A stretch of 64,000 bases of DNA from an uncultured Streptococcus sp. (GCA_934229725.1 CAKQDX010000005.1:1-64000), one strand, 5' to 3'. Shown: positions 24,371 through 33,661, numbered from the stretch's first letter. Program-made: numbers and translations. Notes: generated by a model not told the origin, from the letters alone.

Positions 24371-25135
24371 ATGTTATTAGAAGAATTTGAAAATGTGTCT
24401 GCTGTCATTGAACCAACGAATCAAAGTATTGGCGGTGGTGGAGAAATCTGTGACACGATTATTCTTTCCTTTAATGGGGAGATAGTGGAAAGAGTCAAGC
24501 AGATAGATGGAGTCTATGAAGGTGGCTATCTTACCAATCTAAATGGTAAACTGCCATGGTATATCTATGAAAAAGATGGTTTTAAACTTGCAGTAGCAGT
24601 GATTGGTATCGGTGCTCCGATGGCTGTAGGTCTCCTAGAGGAGCTCAAAGCCAAAGGATTTAATAATTTTATTGTTCTGGGATCATGTGGAGTTTTAGAC
24701 CAATCCATCCAAGCGGATAAGATTATCCTACCAAGTTCAGCTTTACGTGATGAAGGGACCAGTTACCATTATGCTCCAGCAAGTGATGAGATTTCTTATG
24801 ATGAAACGCTTCTCTCAACTATGGAGAACGCTTTGAACAAAGCTGGTATTGAGCATATTCGAACAAAGTCTTGGACGACAGATGCCTTCTATCGTGAAAC
24901 AGCTGCTAAGGTTAAACGAAGACTAGCAGCAGGAGCGAAAGTTGTAGATATGGAAGCTTCGGCTATCATGGCTTGGGCCCAATATCGACAAGCCAAGGTT
25001 TATCAGTTTTTCTATACGGCTGATTATGTTGATCATCATAATCATGAATGGGATGACAGACGCAAAGAAAGAAAAGCAGATGCTATGACTTTCTTTGATA
25101 TTGCTGTCTGTATCGCATTAGAATTGGAAAAATAG
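24371..25135 (+). CDS. Nucleoside phosphorylase family protein (Udp/PNP fold)
   Basis: 254 residues with phosphorylase-superfamily features: VIGIGAPMA near 76, LGSCGVLDQ (purine/phosphate loop), DEGTSYHYAP near 124 and VVDMEASAIMAWA near 192-204 (the Met-Glu pair that binds ribose). It resembles uridine phosphorylase and MTA/SAH nucleosidase relatives, but exact substrate cannot be settled. Directly after the acetyltransferase and before DUF1934. Confidence 0.75.
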   Translation: MLLEEFENVSAVIEPTNQSIGGGGEICDTIILSFNGEIVERVKQIDGVYEGGYLTNLNGKLPWYIYEKDGFKLAVAVIGIGAPMAVGLLEELKAKGFNNFIVLGSCGVLDQSIQADKIILPSSALRDEGTSYHYAPASDEISYDETLLSTMENALNKAGIEHIRTKSWTTDAFYRETAAKVKRRLAAGAKVVDMEASAIMAWAQYRQAKVYQFFYTADYVDHHNHEWDDRRKERKADAMTFFDIAVCIALELEK

Positions 25136-25160
25136 TCACAAAAACTAAAAGGAGTAATTA

Positions 25161-25547
25161 ATGGAAATTAAGATTAAAAATAAAATTAAAGTAGGGGATC
25201 AAACGGAAATCATTGAGGAAATCCACCCTTGTGAGGTTACGGAAAAAGGAGATTATCTCTATCTTATTCACCATAATTCAGAAAAAGAAAAAGTGGTTAT
25301 AAAATTGAATCAGGAAGAGCTCATTATGACACGTTTTTCTCAGCCTAAATCAATCATGCGTTTTTCAGCTAAAGTACCTGCCTTGGTTCACATTCCAACG
25401 CCGCTTGGTACTCAGCATTTTCAAACTGTTACGAGCCTTTTTGCCTATGATCCTGATGGCCAAACAGTTGATATTCATTATCAATTGCAACATCCAGAAA
25501 CGGAAGATGTTTTTGCGGATTATGAATTAGAGGTTTCATGGTTTTAA
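25161..25547 (+). CDS. DUF1934 (YwiB-like) beta-barrel protein
   Basis: 128 residues, rich in alternating strands, no signal peptide or membrane segment, ending DVFADYELEVSWF. Fits the YwiB lipocalin-like family of unknown function in Firmicutes. AAAGGAG SD eight bases ahead. Probably the last gene of the 23501-25547 group. Confidence 0.75.
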   Translation: MEIKIKNKIKVGDQTEIIEEIHPCEVTEKGDYLYLIHHNSEKEKVVIKLNQEELIMTRFSQPKSIMRFSAKVPALVHIPTPLGTQHFQTVTSLFAYDPDGQTVDIHYQLQHPETEDVFADYELEVSWF

Positions 25548-25574
25548 TTTGTGAAAAAAATTGAGTCATTTGGC

Positions 25575-25602
25575 TTGAAAAAGCCCTAAATTATGATAGA
25601 AT
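25575..25602 (+). promoter_or_regulatory. Promoter of the manganese riboswitch transcript
   Basis: TTGAAA (25575-25580), 16-base spacer, TAGAAT (25597-25602) preceded by TGA. Start expected near 25609. Confidence 0.75.
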
Positions 25603-25608
25603 GTAAGG

Positions 25609-25746
25609 GTATATCAAGGGAGTAGCAGGCGACTTTAGTCAATAGATTTGATTAAAGGTTGCGATTATGTCGTCATTACGAAATTTTACATTTCCGGCAT
25701 ATTCTTAAACAGCGAGACTTGTTTTTAAGGAAACAAGTCTCTTTTT
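25609..25746 (+). promoter_or_regulatory. yybP-ykoY (Mn2+) riboswitch with terminator
   Basis: Conserved elements appear in order: AAGGGAGTAGC (25616-25626), GTCGTCA (about 25669-25675), CCGGCAT (about 25694-25700) and ACAGCGAGACTT (25709-25720), close to the solved Lactococcus example. The 3' end forms GAGACTTGTTT-loop-AAACAAGTCTC plus TTTTT (25714-25746), a terminator overlapping the aptamer so that metal binding would allow readthrough. Placement before a P-type ATPase gene agrees with the pneumococcal mgtA arrangement. Confidence 0.92.
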
Positions 25747-25812
25747 GTATCATTTTTTATATGAAAAGAGCCTTGATAGCCATTTTTCCCTATATAGAAG
25801 GAGGAGATTATT

Positions 25813-28497
25813 TTGTCGAAAGAACAAAGTAAAGCCTTGTTTTACACACAAGGAGAGGAAGAAGTCCTAAAAAGCTTGGACACTTCTGTTGATGGTTTGT
25901 CAACTGCACAAGCCAAGGAACGTTTAGATGCCTATGGCTTTAACGAGTTGGATGAAGGTGAAAAACGCAGCCTCTTGTCAAAATTCATCGACCAGTTTAA
26001 AGATTTGATGATTATCATCTTGCTTGTCGCTGCTGCCCTTTCTGTCATTACGGAAGGTATGCATGGTTTGACAGACGCTTGCATTATCTTAGCCGTCGTT
26101 GTTTTGAATGCTGCTTTTGGTGTTTATCAAGAAGGACAGGCAGAAGCTGCTATTGAAGCGCTTAAAAACATGTCAAGTCCTCTAGCTCGTGTTCGTCGCG
26201 ATGGCAATATCGTCGAGATTGATTCACGTGAATTGGTTCCTGGAGACATTGTCTTGCTTGAAGCAGGTGATGTTGTTCCAGCCGACATGCGTTTGCTTGA
26301 AGCTGCCTCACTCAAGATTGAAGAAGCTGCCCTTACAGGTGAGTCTGTTCCAGTTGAAAAGGATATTACTGAAATGGTTGCAGCAGATGCAGGTATCGGT
26401 GACCGTGTAAATATGGGTTACCAGAATTCTAACGTGACTTACGGTCGTGGTACTGGTGTTGTTACCAATACTGGTATGTATACTGAAGTTGGTAAAATTG
26501 CTGATATGTTGGCTAATGCGGACGAATCACAAACACCTTTGAAGCAAAGCCTAGAACAATTGTCTAAGAGTTTAACCTACCTCATTGTTGCGATTGCCTT
26601 GGTGACTTTCTTGGTGAGTGTCTTCATTCGTGGTGAACAGCCCCTTGAAGGTCTGATGGTTGCGGTTGCTCTTGCCGTTGCAGCCATTCCTGAAGGTTTG
26701 CCTGCTATTGTAACCATCCTCTTATCATTGGGAACAACGACACTTGCTAAACGCAATTCGATTGTGCGTAAATTGCCAGCTGTTGAAACACTTGGTTCAA
26801 CAGAAATTATCGCATCTGATAAGACTGGTACCTTGACAATGAACCAAATGACCGTTGAAAAAGTCTATACAAACGGTCAATTGCAAAGCGCTGACACAGA
26901 GCTTGGTGCGGACAATACGACCCTTCGTATTATGAACTTTGCCAATGATACAAAGGTGGACCCAGATGGTAAATTAATCGGGGATCCAACGGAAACAGCC
27001 CTTGTTCAATTTGGCTTGGACCATAATTTTGATGTGCGTGACGTCTTGAAATCAGAGCCTCGTGTGGCAGAGTTGCCATTTGACTCTGACCGTAAGCTCA
27101 TGTCTACTATCCATAAAGAAGCGGATGGTACATATTTTGTAGCTGTTAAAGGTGCGCCTGACCAATTGCTTAAACGTGTGACTCGTATTGAAATCAATGG
27201 TGAGATTCGTCCAATCACGGATGCAGATAAACAAGCTATTCTTACGACTAATAAGGATTTGGCCAAACAAGCTCTTCGTGTCTTGATGATGGCTTATAAG
27301 ACAAGCAAGGAAATTCCAACCTTGGAATCTGAAATTGTGGAGTCTGACCTGATCTTCTCTGGTTTGGTCGGAATGATTGACCCTGAGCGTCCTGAAGCAG
27401 CAGAAGCTGTTCGTGTCGCTAAGGAAGCGGGTATCCGTCCCATCATGATTACAGGTGACCACCAAGATACAGCAGAAGCTATTGCTAAACGTCTTGGTAT
27501 CATCGATCCAAATGACACAGAAGATCATGTCTTTACTGGTGCTGAGCTTAATGAGCTTTCTGATGAAGAATTCCAAAAAGTCTTCAAGCAATACTCTGTT
27601 TATGCGCGTGTGTCTCCTGAGCATAAGGTACGTATCGTTAAAGCATGGCAGAATGATGGCAAGGTTGTTGCCATGACAGGTGACGGGGTTAATGATGCAC
27701 CGTCACTTAAGACAGCTGATATCGGTATTGGTATGGGAATCACTGGTACAGAGGTTTCTAAGGGAGCTTCTGACATGGTTCTTGCCGATGATAACTTTGC
27801 GACAATTATCGTTGCTGTAGAAGAAGGTCGTAAGGTCTTCTCAAATATTCAAAAATCAATCCAATACCTCTTGTCAGCCAATATGGCCGAAGTCTTCATC
27901 ATTTTCTTCGCTACATTATTTGGTTGGGATGTACTTCAACCAGTTCATCTTCTCTGGATTAACCTAGTAACTGATACCCTTCCAGCCATCGCACTTGGTG
28001 TTGAGCCAGCTGAACCAGGTATTATGACTCACAAACCTCGTGGACGTCAATCAAACTTCTTTGATGGTGGTGTCTTCGGTGCTATTATTTATCAGGGAAT
28101 TCTTCAAACTATCCTTGTTCTTGCCGTTTATGGTTGGGGTCTTGTCTTCCCAGAGCACCATACGCAAGGAGCCATTCACGCAGATGCCCTTACAATGGCT
28201 TTTGCAACACTTGGCTTGATTCAGTTGCTCCATGCCTTCAACGTTAAGTCTGTTTATCAATCAGTCTTTAAAGTTGGCTTGTTTAGAAATCAAACTTTCA
28301 ACTGGGCCATTCCAGTCGCCTTCGTTCTTTTGATGGCAACTATCGTGGTTCCTGGATTCAATAACCTCTTCCATGTGTCACACCTTAGTCTGACACAATG
28401 GCTTGCGGTTATCGTTGGTTCCTTCTTGATTGTGGTACTTGTTGAATTAGTTAAAGTCATTCAACGTGCCCTTGGCAAGGATAAGGACGCTATATAA
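25813..28497 (+). CDS. Cation-exporting P2-type ATPase (MgtA/CaxP-like)
   Basis: 894 residues, TTG start with GAAGGAGGAG ahead. P-type motifs: TGES near 175, PEGL in the fourth helix, phosphorylated Asp in SDKTGTLT near 336-343, KGAP, and TGDGVNDAPSLK near 620. About ten helices with a long C-terminal helix group. Closest remembered relative is the pneumococcal MgtA/CaxP pump, described for calcium and manganese efflux. The Mn2+ riboswitch in front argues for Mn2+ export when the cell is overloaded. Ends in a terminator at 28505-28534. Confidence 0.93.
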   Translation: MSKEQSKALFYTQGEEEVLKSLDTSVDGLSTAQAKERLDAYGFNELDEGEKRSLLSKFIDQFKDLMIIILLVAAALSVITEGMHGLTDACIILAVVVLNAAFGVYQEGQAEAAIEALKNMSSPLARVRRDGNIVEIDSRELVPGDIVLLEAGDVVPADMRLLEAASLKIEEAALTGESVPVEKDITEMVAADAGIGDRVNMGYQNSNVTYGRGTGVVTNTGMYTEVGKIADMLANADESQTPLKQSLEQLSKSLTYLIVAIALVTFLVSVFIRGEQPLEGLMVAVALAVAAIPEGLPAIVTILLSLGTTTLAKRNSIVRKLPAVETLGSTEIIASDKTGTLTMNQMTVEKVYTNGQLQSADTELGADNTTLRIMNFANDTKVDPDGKLIGDPTETALVQFGLDHNFDVRDVLKSEPRVAELPFDSDRKLMSTIHKEADGTYFVAVKGAPDQLLKRVTRIEINGEIRPITDADKQAILTTNKDLAKQALRVLMMAYKTSKEIPTLESEIVESDLIFSGLVGMIDPERPEAAEAVRVAKEAGIRPIMITGDHQDTAEAIAKRLGIIDPNDTEDHVFTGAELNELSDEEFQKVFKQYSVYARVSPEHKVRIVKAWQNDGKVVAMTGDGVNDAPSLKTADIGIGMGITGTEVSKGASDMVLADDNFATIIVAVEEGRKVFSNIQKSIQYLLSANMAEVFIIFFATLFGWDVLQPVHLLWINLVTDTLPAIALGVEPAEPGIMTHKPRGRQSNFFDGGVFGAIIYQGILQTILVLAVYGWGLVFPEHHTQGAIHADALTMAFATLGLIQLLHAFNVKSVYQSVFKVGLFRNQTFNWAIPVAFVLLMATIVVPGFNNLFHVSHLSLTQWLAVIVGSFLIVVLVELVKVIQRALGKDKDAI

Positions 28498-28504
28498 AAT
28501 ATAA

Positions 28505-28534
28505 AGTCAGAGATACAGGTCTCTGGCTTTTATT
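28505..28534 (+). terminator. Terminator of the P-type ATPase gene
   Basis: AGTCAGAGA, loop, TCTCTGGCTTTTA. Its 3' half (GTCTCTGGCTTTT) is repeated at 28802-28814. Confidence 0.75.
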
Positions 28535-28814
28535 AGAGACAATGGTCTATTTTTGAGACTTTCCTTATGTGATAGCGGACGTCAGCGAACTTCTTTGAAG
28601 TTCCATGACTAAGTTTCGAGCCTAAAGTCTCCAAACTTCCGAACGACTGAAACTCTTATGTCTCAGTCGTTTTTATCACGTCGGAAATGCTCGGAATATG
28701 CACAATACACTCGCTAAATAAAGAGTTTTTTCGATTTTTAGTAAAGCTTCTTAATTTACTAGATTTTTAAAATAATTTTTCTACATTTAAGTAGAGAAGA
28801 AGTCTCTGGCTTTT
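28519..28814. repeat. 13-bp direct repeats bracketing a 270-bp structured insert
   Basis: GTCTCTGGCTTTT occurs at 28519-28531 and again at 28802-28814. The 270 bases between hold GTGATA..TATCAC (28569/28679) enclosing GAACTTC-TTT-GAAGTTC (28587-28603) and ACGACTGA..TCAGTCGT followed by TTTTT (28643-28674). No ORF and no obvious terminal inverted repeats. It resembles a small non-coding insertion in the terminator of the ATPase gene. It also accounts for the 390-base gap between genes. Confidence 0.55.
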
Positions 28815-28826
28815 TCTTATCATGTC

Positions 28827-28855
28827 TTGAATTCGTCAGATGTCTTGTTTATAAT
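28827..28855 (+). promoter_or_regulatory. Nitroreductase promoter
   Basis: TTGAAT (28827-28832), 17-base spacer, TATAAT (28850-28855). Confidence 0.82.
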
Positions 28856-28890
28856 TGAGGGGAAGTAATGACTAGTTTAAGGAGAAGCAT

Positions 28891-29637
28891 ATGAACGAAA
28901 CCATTAAGACACAACTTAATCACCGCAGTATTCGTCAGTTTAAACCTGTAGCTTTGACACAGGAAGAAGTCAACCTCTTGGTTGATGTTGCCAGGCATAC
29001 ATCAACGAGTAATTTTAGACAGGCTTATTCCATTTTAAGCATCACTGATCCAAAATTGAAGGAAGAAATTGCTGAAATTGCCAACCAAACTTACATTCCA
29101 AAAGCAGGCCACCTCTTTGTAGTTGTTGTGGATCAAAGACGTAATACCTTGATTGCAGAAGCAAAGGGCGCTGAGGCCTTGGTGCAAGGTACTCCCGAAC
29201 GCTTTATTTCAGCTTTTTCAGATGCTATGATTGCTACTCAAAACATGGTTGTTGCTGCAGAAAGTTTAGGTATGGGTGCTGTTTATTTGGGTAGTATCTT
29301 AAATGATAATGCCAAACTTTCAGAGCTTCTTAAACTGCCTAAGTATGTTTATCCTGCAGTGGGCTTGGCAGTTGGTTGGCCAGATCAGGAACCACAGCTG
29401 AAACCTCGTTTGCCACGTCACGTCATCCATATGGAAAATTATTATCATGATTTGGAAAATCCCTTGGAAGAGCTTAAAGATTACGACGCTGAAGTCCATG
29501 AGTATTACGACCTCCGCGATCTCAATCACAGAGTTGATGAATTTACGACTCAGATTGCTAAGACAATGGATAAATCCGTTGCCAATCGTGCCAATACCTT
29601 GAAAGACCTTCAAAAGCAAGGCTTTTTCAACGAATAA
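28891..29637 (+). CDS. NADPH-dependent flavin nitroreductase (NfrA/NfsA-like)
   Basis: 248 residues. FMN-binding N-terminus LNHRSIRQFKP near 10-20 and TSTSNFRQAYS near 40, then LGMGAVYLGSI near 127 and the AVGLAVGWPDQEP strand, which places it in the NfsA/FRP group of about 240-250 residues. Reduces quinones, nitro compounds or free flavin in the cytoplasm. AAGGAGA SD. Single-gene unit with its own promoter. Confidence 0.9.
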   Translation: MNETIKTQLNHRSIRQFKPVALTQEEVNLLVDVARHTSTSNFRQAYSILSITDPKLKEEIAEIANQTYIPKAGHLFVVVVDQRRNTLIAEAKGAEALVQGTPERFISAFSDAMIATQNMVVAAESLGMGAVYLGSILNDNAKLSELLKLPKYVYPAVGLAVGWPDQEPQLKPRLPRHVIHMENYYHDLENPLEELKDYDAEVHEYYDLRDLNHRVDEFTTQIAKTMDKSVANRANTLKDLQKQGFFNE

Positions 29638-29660
29638 AAAACGACTCTCAAAGAGCCGTT
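29634..29660 (-). terminator. Terminator of the phosphoesterase gene
   Basis: On the minus strand AACGGCTCT-TTG-AGAGTCGTTTTTT. The T run makes it work in this direction; on the plus strand it is weak. Confidence 0.7.
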
Positions 29661-30518
29661 CTATAAATCGAATAAGGACATGGATGAAAGGAACTCATTT
29701 GCTAGTTCCTTTTTTTCGTAATCTAAAAACTCTTGCCGTTTTTTGACTAAATTGTAGCGTTTGGAGAGGTTCCATGTTCCAGTAGGATTGAGTTCAGGGT
29801 GATTGGAAACAAAGTCAATGGTTAAATCCCATTCTCGTCGGTATCCAAGAGGACGCGAGTGATAGGTTACACCTTCAATCTTCACTGTCCCATAACTCCT
29901 GTGGGCATGACCAAAAACAACATCTTTGACACCGTGTTTGACGAAAATCTGATGGAATTGTTCAGAACCTAAATAAGCGTTAAACGGTGCAAAACGCTCG
30001 TGCGTCATGGTAAAGCGACTGTGAGGAACAAAATGCATGGCAACTATAAGGCTATTAGTGTCTAATTCACTTAAGATATTATCTAGCCTCTTAAGACTAG
30101 TCTGACAGATTTCCGGATCAGTACCTAAACGCTTAAGTCGTCTGTCGAACCAAAGTTGTCTCTTACGCCTGAGAATCTTATCCAACTTTTCATCAGAATA
30201 GGAATAATCATACCAGCCATGAAAGGCCAATAATGTCTTACGACCTAAATCAATCAGCTGAAAATCAAGCTTAGAAATAAGGTCATCCTCCAAATCAAGC
30301 ATATCATGATTGCCTAAATTATAGGTAACCTTGACCTCCTTAGAAAGCTTTTGTAGAAATGGTTTAGTGTCGCTAAAATAATGGTTAGAAATATCACCAG
30401 CAATGTGAAGGTGACTAACCTCTTGATCTTTCAGGCATTTTATAAGCGTATCGATTTCATATGTTTCAAAGTGATTCAAATCAATATGTAAATCACTCAT
30501 TACTGCAAGTCTTGTCAT
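29661..30518 (-). CDS. Calcineurin-like metallophosphoesterase
   Basis: 285 residues with the dimetal motifs MSDLHIDLNHFE (8-19), HIAGDISNHYF, YNLGNHDMLD near 92, and VFGHAHRSYGTV near 200. Cytoplasmic; small streptococcal subgroup, substrate unknown. A -10 TACAAT (minus strand, extended by TGT) lies six bases before the ATG with no SD, so the transcript is probably leaderless. Divergent from queG across a 93-base promoter region. Confidence 0.88.
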   Translation of the reverse strand: MTRLAVMSDLHIDLNHFETYEIDTLIKCLKDQEVSHLHIAGDISNHYFSDTKPFLQKLSKEVKVTYNLGNHDMLDLEDDLISKLDFQLIDLGRKTLLAFHGWYDYSYSDEKLDKILRRKRQLWFDRRLKRLGTDPEICQTSLKRLDNILSELDTNSLIVAMHFVPHSRFTMTHERFAPFNAYLGSEQFHQIFVKHGVKDVVFGHAHRSYGTVKIEGVTYHSRPLGYRREWDLTIDFVSNHPELNPTGTWNLSKRYNLVKKRQEFLDYEKKELANEFLSSMSLFDL

Positions 30519-30524
30519 AGAAAC

Positions 30525-30553
30525 ATTGTAACAAAAAGGTTAAGGCTTGTCTT
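30525..30553 (-). promoter_or_regulatory. Promoter of the phosphoesterase gene, leaderless geometry
   Basis: Minus strand AAGACA, 17-base spacer, TACAAT preceded by TGT. Expected start is base 30518, the A of the ATG. Confidence 0.62.
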
Positions 30554-30576
30554 TAAATGAAGATGATGAAAAATGC

Positions 30577-30605
30577 TTGCCCTAGGACTACATTTTCATT
30601 ATGAT
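30577..30605 (+). promoter_or_regulatory. queG promoter, leaderless geometry
   Basis: TTGCCC (30577-30582), 17-base spacer, TATGAT (30600-30605). The last T is seven bases before the A of ATG 30612. Confidence 0.7.
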
Positions 30606-30611
30606 AAGAAT

Positions 30612-31730
30612 ATGGATATCAAGTTAGAAATACAAAAGATGGCCAAGGAAATTGGCATTTCAAAAATTGGTTTTACAACCGCTGATGATTTCGCCTATCT
30701 GGAAAAGTCCCTTCGACTTGGCGTTGAAGAGGGTCGAACGACAGGATTTGAGCATAAAAATATTGAAGAACGTATTTATCCCAAATTGACCTTGGAATCT
30801 GCTAAAACCATTATTTCCATTGCAGTGGCCTACCCACATAAGTTGCCACAACAACCCCCAAAAACAGAATATAAGCGTGGCAAGATCACTCCAAATTCAT
30901 GGGGCCTAGATTATCACTATGTTTTGCAGGATAAACTAAAACGCCTGGCAGAAGGCATTGAAAAACTGACGGAAAACTTCGAATATAAAGGTATGGTGGA
31001 CACTGGAGCCTTGGTCGATACAGCAGTGGCTAAGAGAGCTGGAATAGGCTTTATCGGAAAGAATGGACTAGTGATTTCAAAAGAATACGGCTCCTACATG
31101 TATCTCGGTGAGCTTATCACTAATCTAGAGATAGAACCTGATCATGAAGTAGACTATGGATGTGGGGATTGTCGTCGATGTCTGGATGCCTGTCCGACAT
31201 CTTGTCTCATTGGTGATGGGACTATGAATGCTCGTCGTTGCCTCTCCTTCCAAACCCAAGATAAGGGCATGATGGATATGGAGTTTCGAAAGAAAATCAA
31301 GACTGTTATCTATGGTTGTGACATCTGTCAGATTTCCTGTCCATATAACAGAGGTATTGACAATCCCTTGGCTTCAGAGATTGACCCTGAGCTTGCAATG
31401 CCCGAATTGCTCCCATTTCTAGATCTGACTAATAAGTCTTTTAAAGAAAAATTTGGAATGATCGCTGGTTCTTGGCGTGGTAAGAACATTCTTCAGCGAA
31501 ACGCCATTATTGCCTTGGCCAACTTACATGATCGCAATGCCATTGTCAAACTGATGGAGATTATTGATAAGAATAATAATCCTATTCATACGGCAACGGC
31601 TATTTGGGCTCTCGGTGAGATTGTTAAAAAGCCAGATCAGGCCATGTTAGACTACATGAGAGAACTTTCACCCAAGGATGAAGAAGCCCAAGCTGAGTGG
31701 GAGCTTGTATGTGCAAAATGGCAAATTTAG
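30612..31730 (+). CDS. queG: Epoxyqueuosine reductase QueG
   Basis: 372 residues from ATG 30612; the longer frame from 30573 would start upstream of the predicted transcription start. Two ferredoxin-like cysteine clusters, CGDCRRCLDACPTSC and CDICQISCPYN, bind two 4Fe-4S centres, and a C-terminal HEAT-like region (residues 295-360) contacts tRNA. With cobalamin the enzyme performs the last step of queuosine formation in tRNA. Normal length. No SD: leaderless start predicted. Confidence 0.93.
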   Translation: MDIKLEIQKMAKEIGISKIGFTTADDFAYLEKSLRLGVEEGRTTGFEHKNIEERIYPKLTLESAKTIISIAVAYPHKLPQQPPKTEYKRGKITPNSWGLDYHYVLQDKLKRLAEGIEKLTENFEYKGMVDTGALVDTAVAKRAGIGFIGKNGLVISKEYGSYMYLGELITNLEIEPDHEVDYGCGDCRRCLDACPTSCLIGDGTMNARRCLSFQTQDKGMMDMEFRKKIKTVIYGCDICQISCPYNRGIDNPLASEIDPELAMPELLPFLDLTNKSFKEKFGMIAGSWRGKNILQRNAIIALANLHDRNAIVKLMEIIDKNNNPIHTATAIWALGEIVKKPDQAMLDYMRELSPKDEEAQAEWELVCAKWQI

Positions 31731-31782
31731 GCGATTTATGCTAGAATTAAGCATAATACTATAAAATGGAGGAAACCTATCC

Positions 31783-32881
31783 ATGGAAGTGGCAGAAATT
31801 CGCCAAAAAATCTCTGAAAATCAAGAGAAGCTCGTGAGCTTCGGGAGGTCTCTTTGACTTAGATCGTTTGGAAGAGGACATTGCGCTCCTTGAAAACCGA
31901 ATGACTGAGCCTGATTTTTGGAATGATAATATTGCAGCTCAAAAGACCTCGCAAGAGTTGAATGAGCTCAAAATGAAATACGAAACTTTCAACAATATGC
32001 AAGAACTCTCTGACGAGACAGAGCTATATTTGGAAATGTTGGAAGAAGACAGCAGTGTTCAAGAGGAACTCGAGGAAACGCTCGAAAAACTTGATAAAAT
32101 TATGACAAGTTATGAGATGACCTTACTCTTGTCTGAACCATACGACCATAACAATGCCATTCTGGAAATTCACCCAGGTTCTGGTGGAACAGAGGCTCAA
32201 GACTGGGCAGATATGTTACTCCGTATGTACCAACGTTATGGAAATGCCAAAGGTTTCAAGGTTGAAACTTTGGATTATCAGGCGGGTGATGAAGCTGGTA
32301 TCAAATCTGTAACCCTGGCTTTTGAAGGTCCTAATGCTTACGGATTCCTCAAGTCAGAAATGGGTGTCCACCGTTTGGTTCGTATTTCGCCTTTTGACTC
32401 TGCCAAACGCCGTCATACCTCATTTACTTCTGTGGAAGTCATGCCTGAATTGGATGATACTATTGAAGTTGATATTCGTGATGATGATATCAAGATGGAC
32501 ACTTTCCGTTCAGGTGGTGCAGGTGGTCAGAACGTCAACAAGGTTTCTACCGGTGTGCGTTTGACTCACATTCCAACAGGTATTGTTGTAGCTTCAACGG
32601 TGGACCGTACACAATATGGAAACCGTGATCGTGCGATGAAGATGCTTCAAGCGAAACTCTATCAAATGGAGCAAGAAAAGAAAGCAGAAGAAGTGAATGC
32701 TTTGAAAGGTGATAAGAAAGAAATCACTTGGGGAAGCCAAATTCGCTCATACGTTTTCACTCCATACACTATGGTTAAGGATCATCGTACAGGCTATGAA
32801 GTTGCCCAGGTTGATAAGGTAATGGATGGAGATATTGAAGGCTTCATCGATGCCTACCTCAAGTGGCGTATGGAAGAATAG
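31783..32881 (+). CDS. prfB: Peptide chain release factor 2, with programmed +1 frameshift
   Basis: The reading frame opens at ATG 31783 (GGAGGA ahead) and meets TGA at 31855-31857 after 24 codons. The frameshift signal is complete: internal SD-like GGGAGG (31843-31848), three bases, CTT TGA C. A +1 slip on CTT resumes at GAC 31856 and continues to 32881, so the protein is joined from 31783..31854 and 31856..32881, about 365 residues. GGQ is in GGAGGQNVNKV. RF2 reads UGA and UAA, and the shift provides the known self-regulation. Not a pseudogene. Confidence 0.96.
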
Positions 32882-32968
32882 TAATAATATACTATTTTTA
32901 AGTATTCAGATACTTTATCTCAATGAAAGGAAGGCATTCAGCTACTTTAGTAGTTGAATACTGACATT

Positions 32969-33661
32969 ATGGCTCTTATTGAATTAAAAGATGTTACTAA
33001 GAAGTATGATAAGTCGACAACTGCCCTAAGACATATTGATTTGTCTGTTAACTCAGGGGAATTTGTTTACTTAGTCGGCCCTTCTGGTGCTGGTAAATCA
33101 AGTTTAATTCGCTTGTTTTACCAAGAAGAAAAATTAACGAGTGGTTCTATGAAGGTAGGGGAGTTTGATTTAACCCATCTTCGTAAAAAAGATGTTCCAC
33201 TCTTGCGACGTTCTATCGGGGTTGTTTTCCAGGATTATAAACTTCTTCCAAAGAAAACAGCTTTTGAAAATGTTGCTTATGCAATGGAAGTTATTGGTGA
33301 GAAACCACGCCACATCAAGAAACGAGTAGCAGAAGTACTCGAGTTGGTTGGTCTTAAACACAAGATGCGTTCCTTCCCAAATCAATTGTCTGGTGGTGAG
33401 CAACAGCGTGTCGCCATTGCGCGTGCTATTGTCAATAATCCTAAGGTTTTGATTGCGGATGAACCGACAGGTAACTTGGACCCAGAGATTTCTTGGGAAA
33501 TTATGCAGGTCCTTGAACGTATTAATCTGCAGGGAACGACCATTTTAATGGCAACCCATAACTCAACTATCGTTAATAACCTTCGTCATCGTGTCATAGC
33601 GATTGAAGAGGGACGTATTGTTCGTGATGAAGAGGAAGGAGAGTACGGTTACCATGATTAG
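32969..33661 (+). CDS. ftsE: Cell-division ABC ATPase FtsE
   Basis: 230 residues from ATG 32969, starting MALIELKDVTKKYDKS as in other streptococci. Walker A GPSGAGKSS, signature LSGGEQQRVAIARA, Walker B VLIADEPTGNLDPE. Together with FtsX it activates the PcsB hydrolase at the septum in streptococci. There is no SD just before this ATG; the only strong one (GAAAGGAAGG, 32925-32934) is about 35 bases upstream. The in-frame TTG at 32954 would be closer. Overlaps ftsX by 8 bases. Confidence 0.95.
   Translation: MALIELKDVTKKYDKSTTALRHIDLSVNSGEFVYLVGPSGAGKSSLIRLFYQEEKLTSGSMKVGEFDLTHLRKKDVPLLRRSIGVVFQDYKLLPKKTAFENVAYAMEVIGEKPRHIKKRVAEVLELVGLKHKMRSFPNQLSGGEQQRVAIARAIVNNPKVLIADEPTGNLDPEISWEIMQVLERINLQGTTILMATHNSTIVNNLRHRVIAIEEGRIVRDEEEGEYGYHD

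Noticed and set aside
27052..27624. 190-residue minus-strand ORF
   Set aside because: Shadow of the P-type ATPase gene with no SD, and the plus-strand frame has all family motifs.
31783..32881. prfB as a frameshifted pseudogene
   Set aside because: The stop is TGA in CTT-TGA-C with an SD-like GGGAGG three bases ahead, the classical programmed frameshift of RF2.
32954..32971. ftsE as a leaderless gene (AATACT six bases before ATG)
   Set aside because: The -10 is weak and no -35 is present; ftsE follows prfB closely and is more likely read through.
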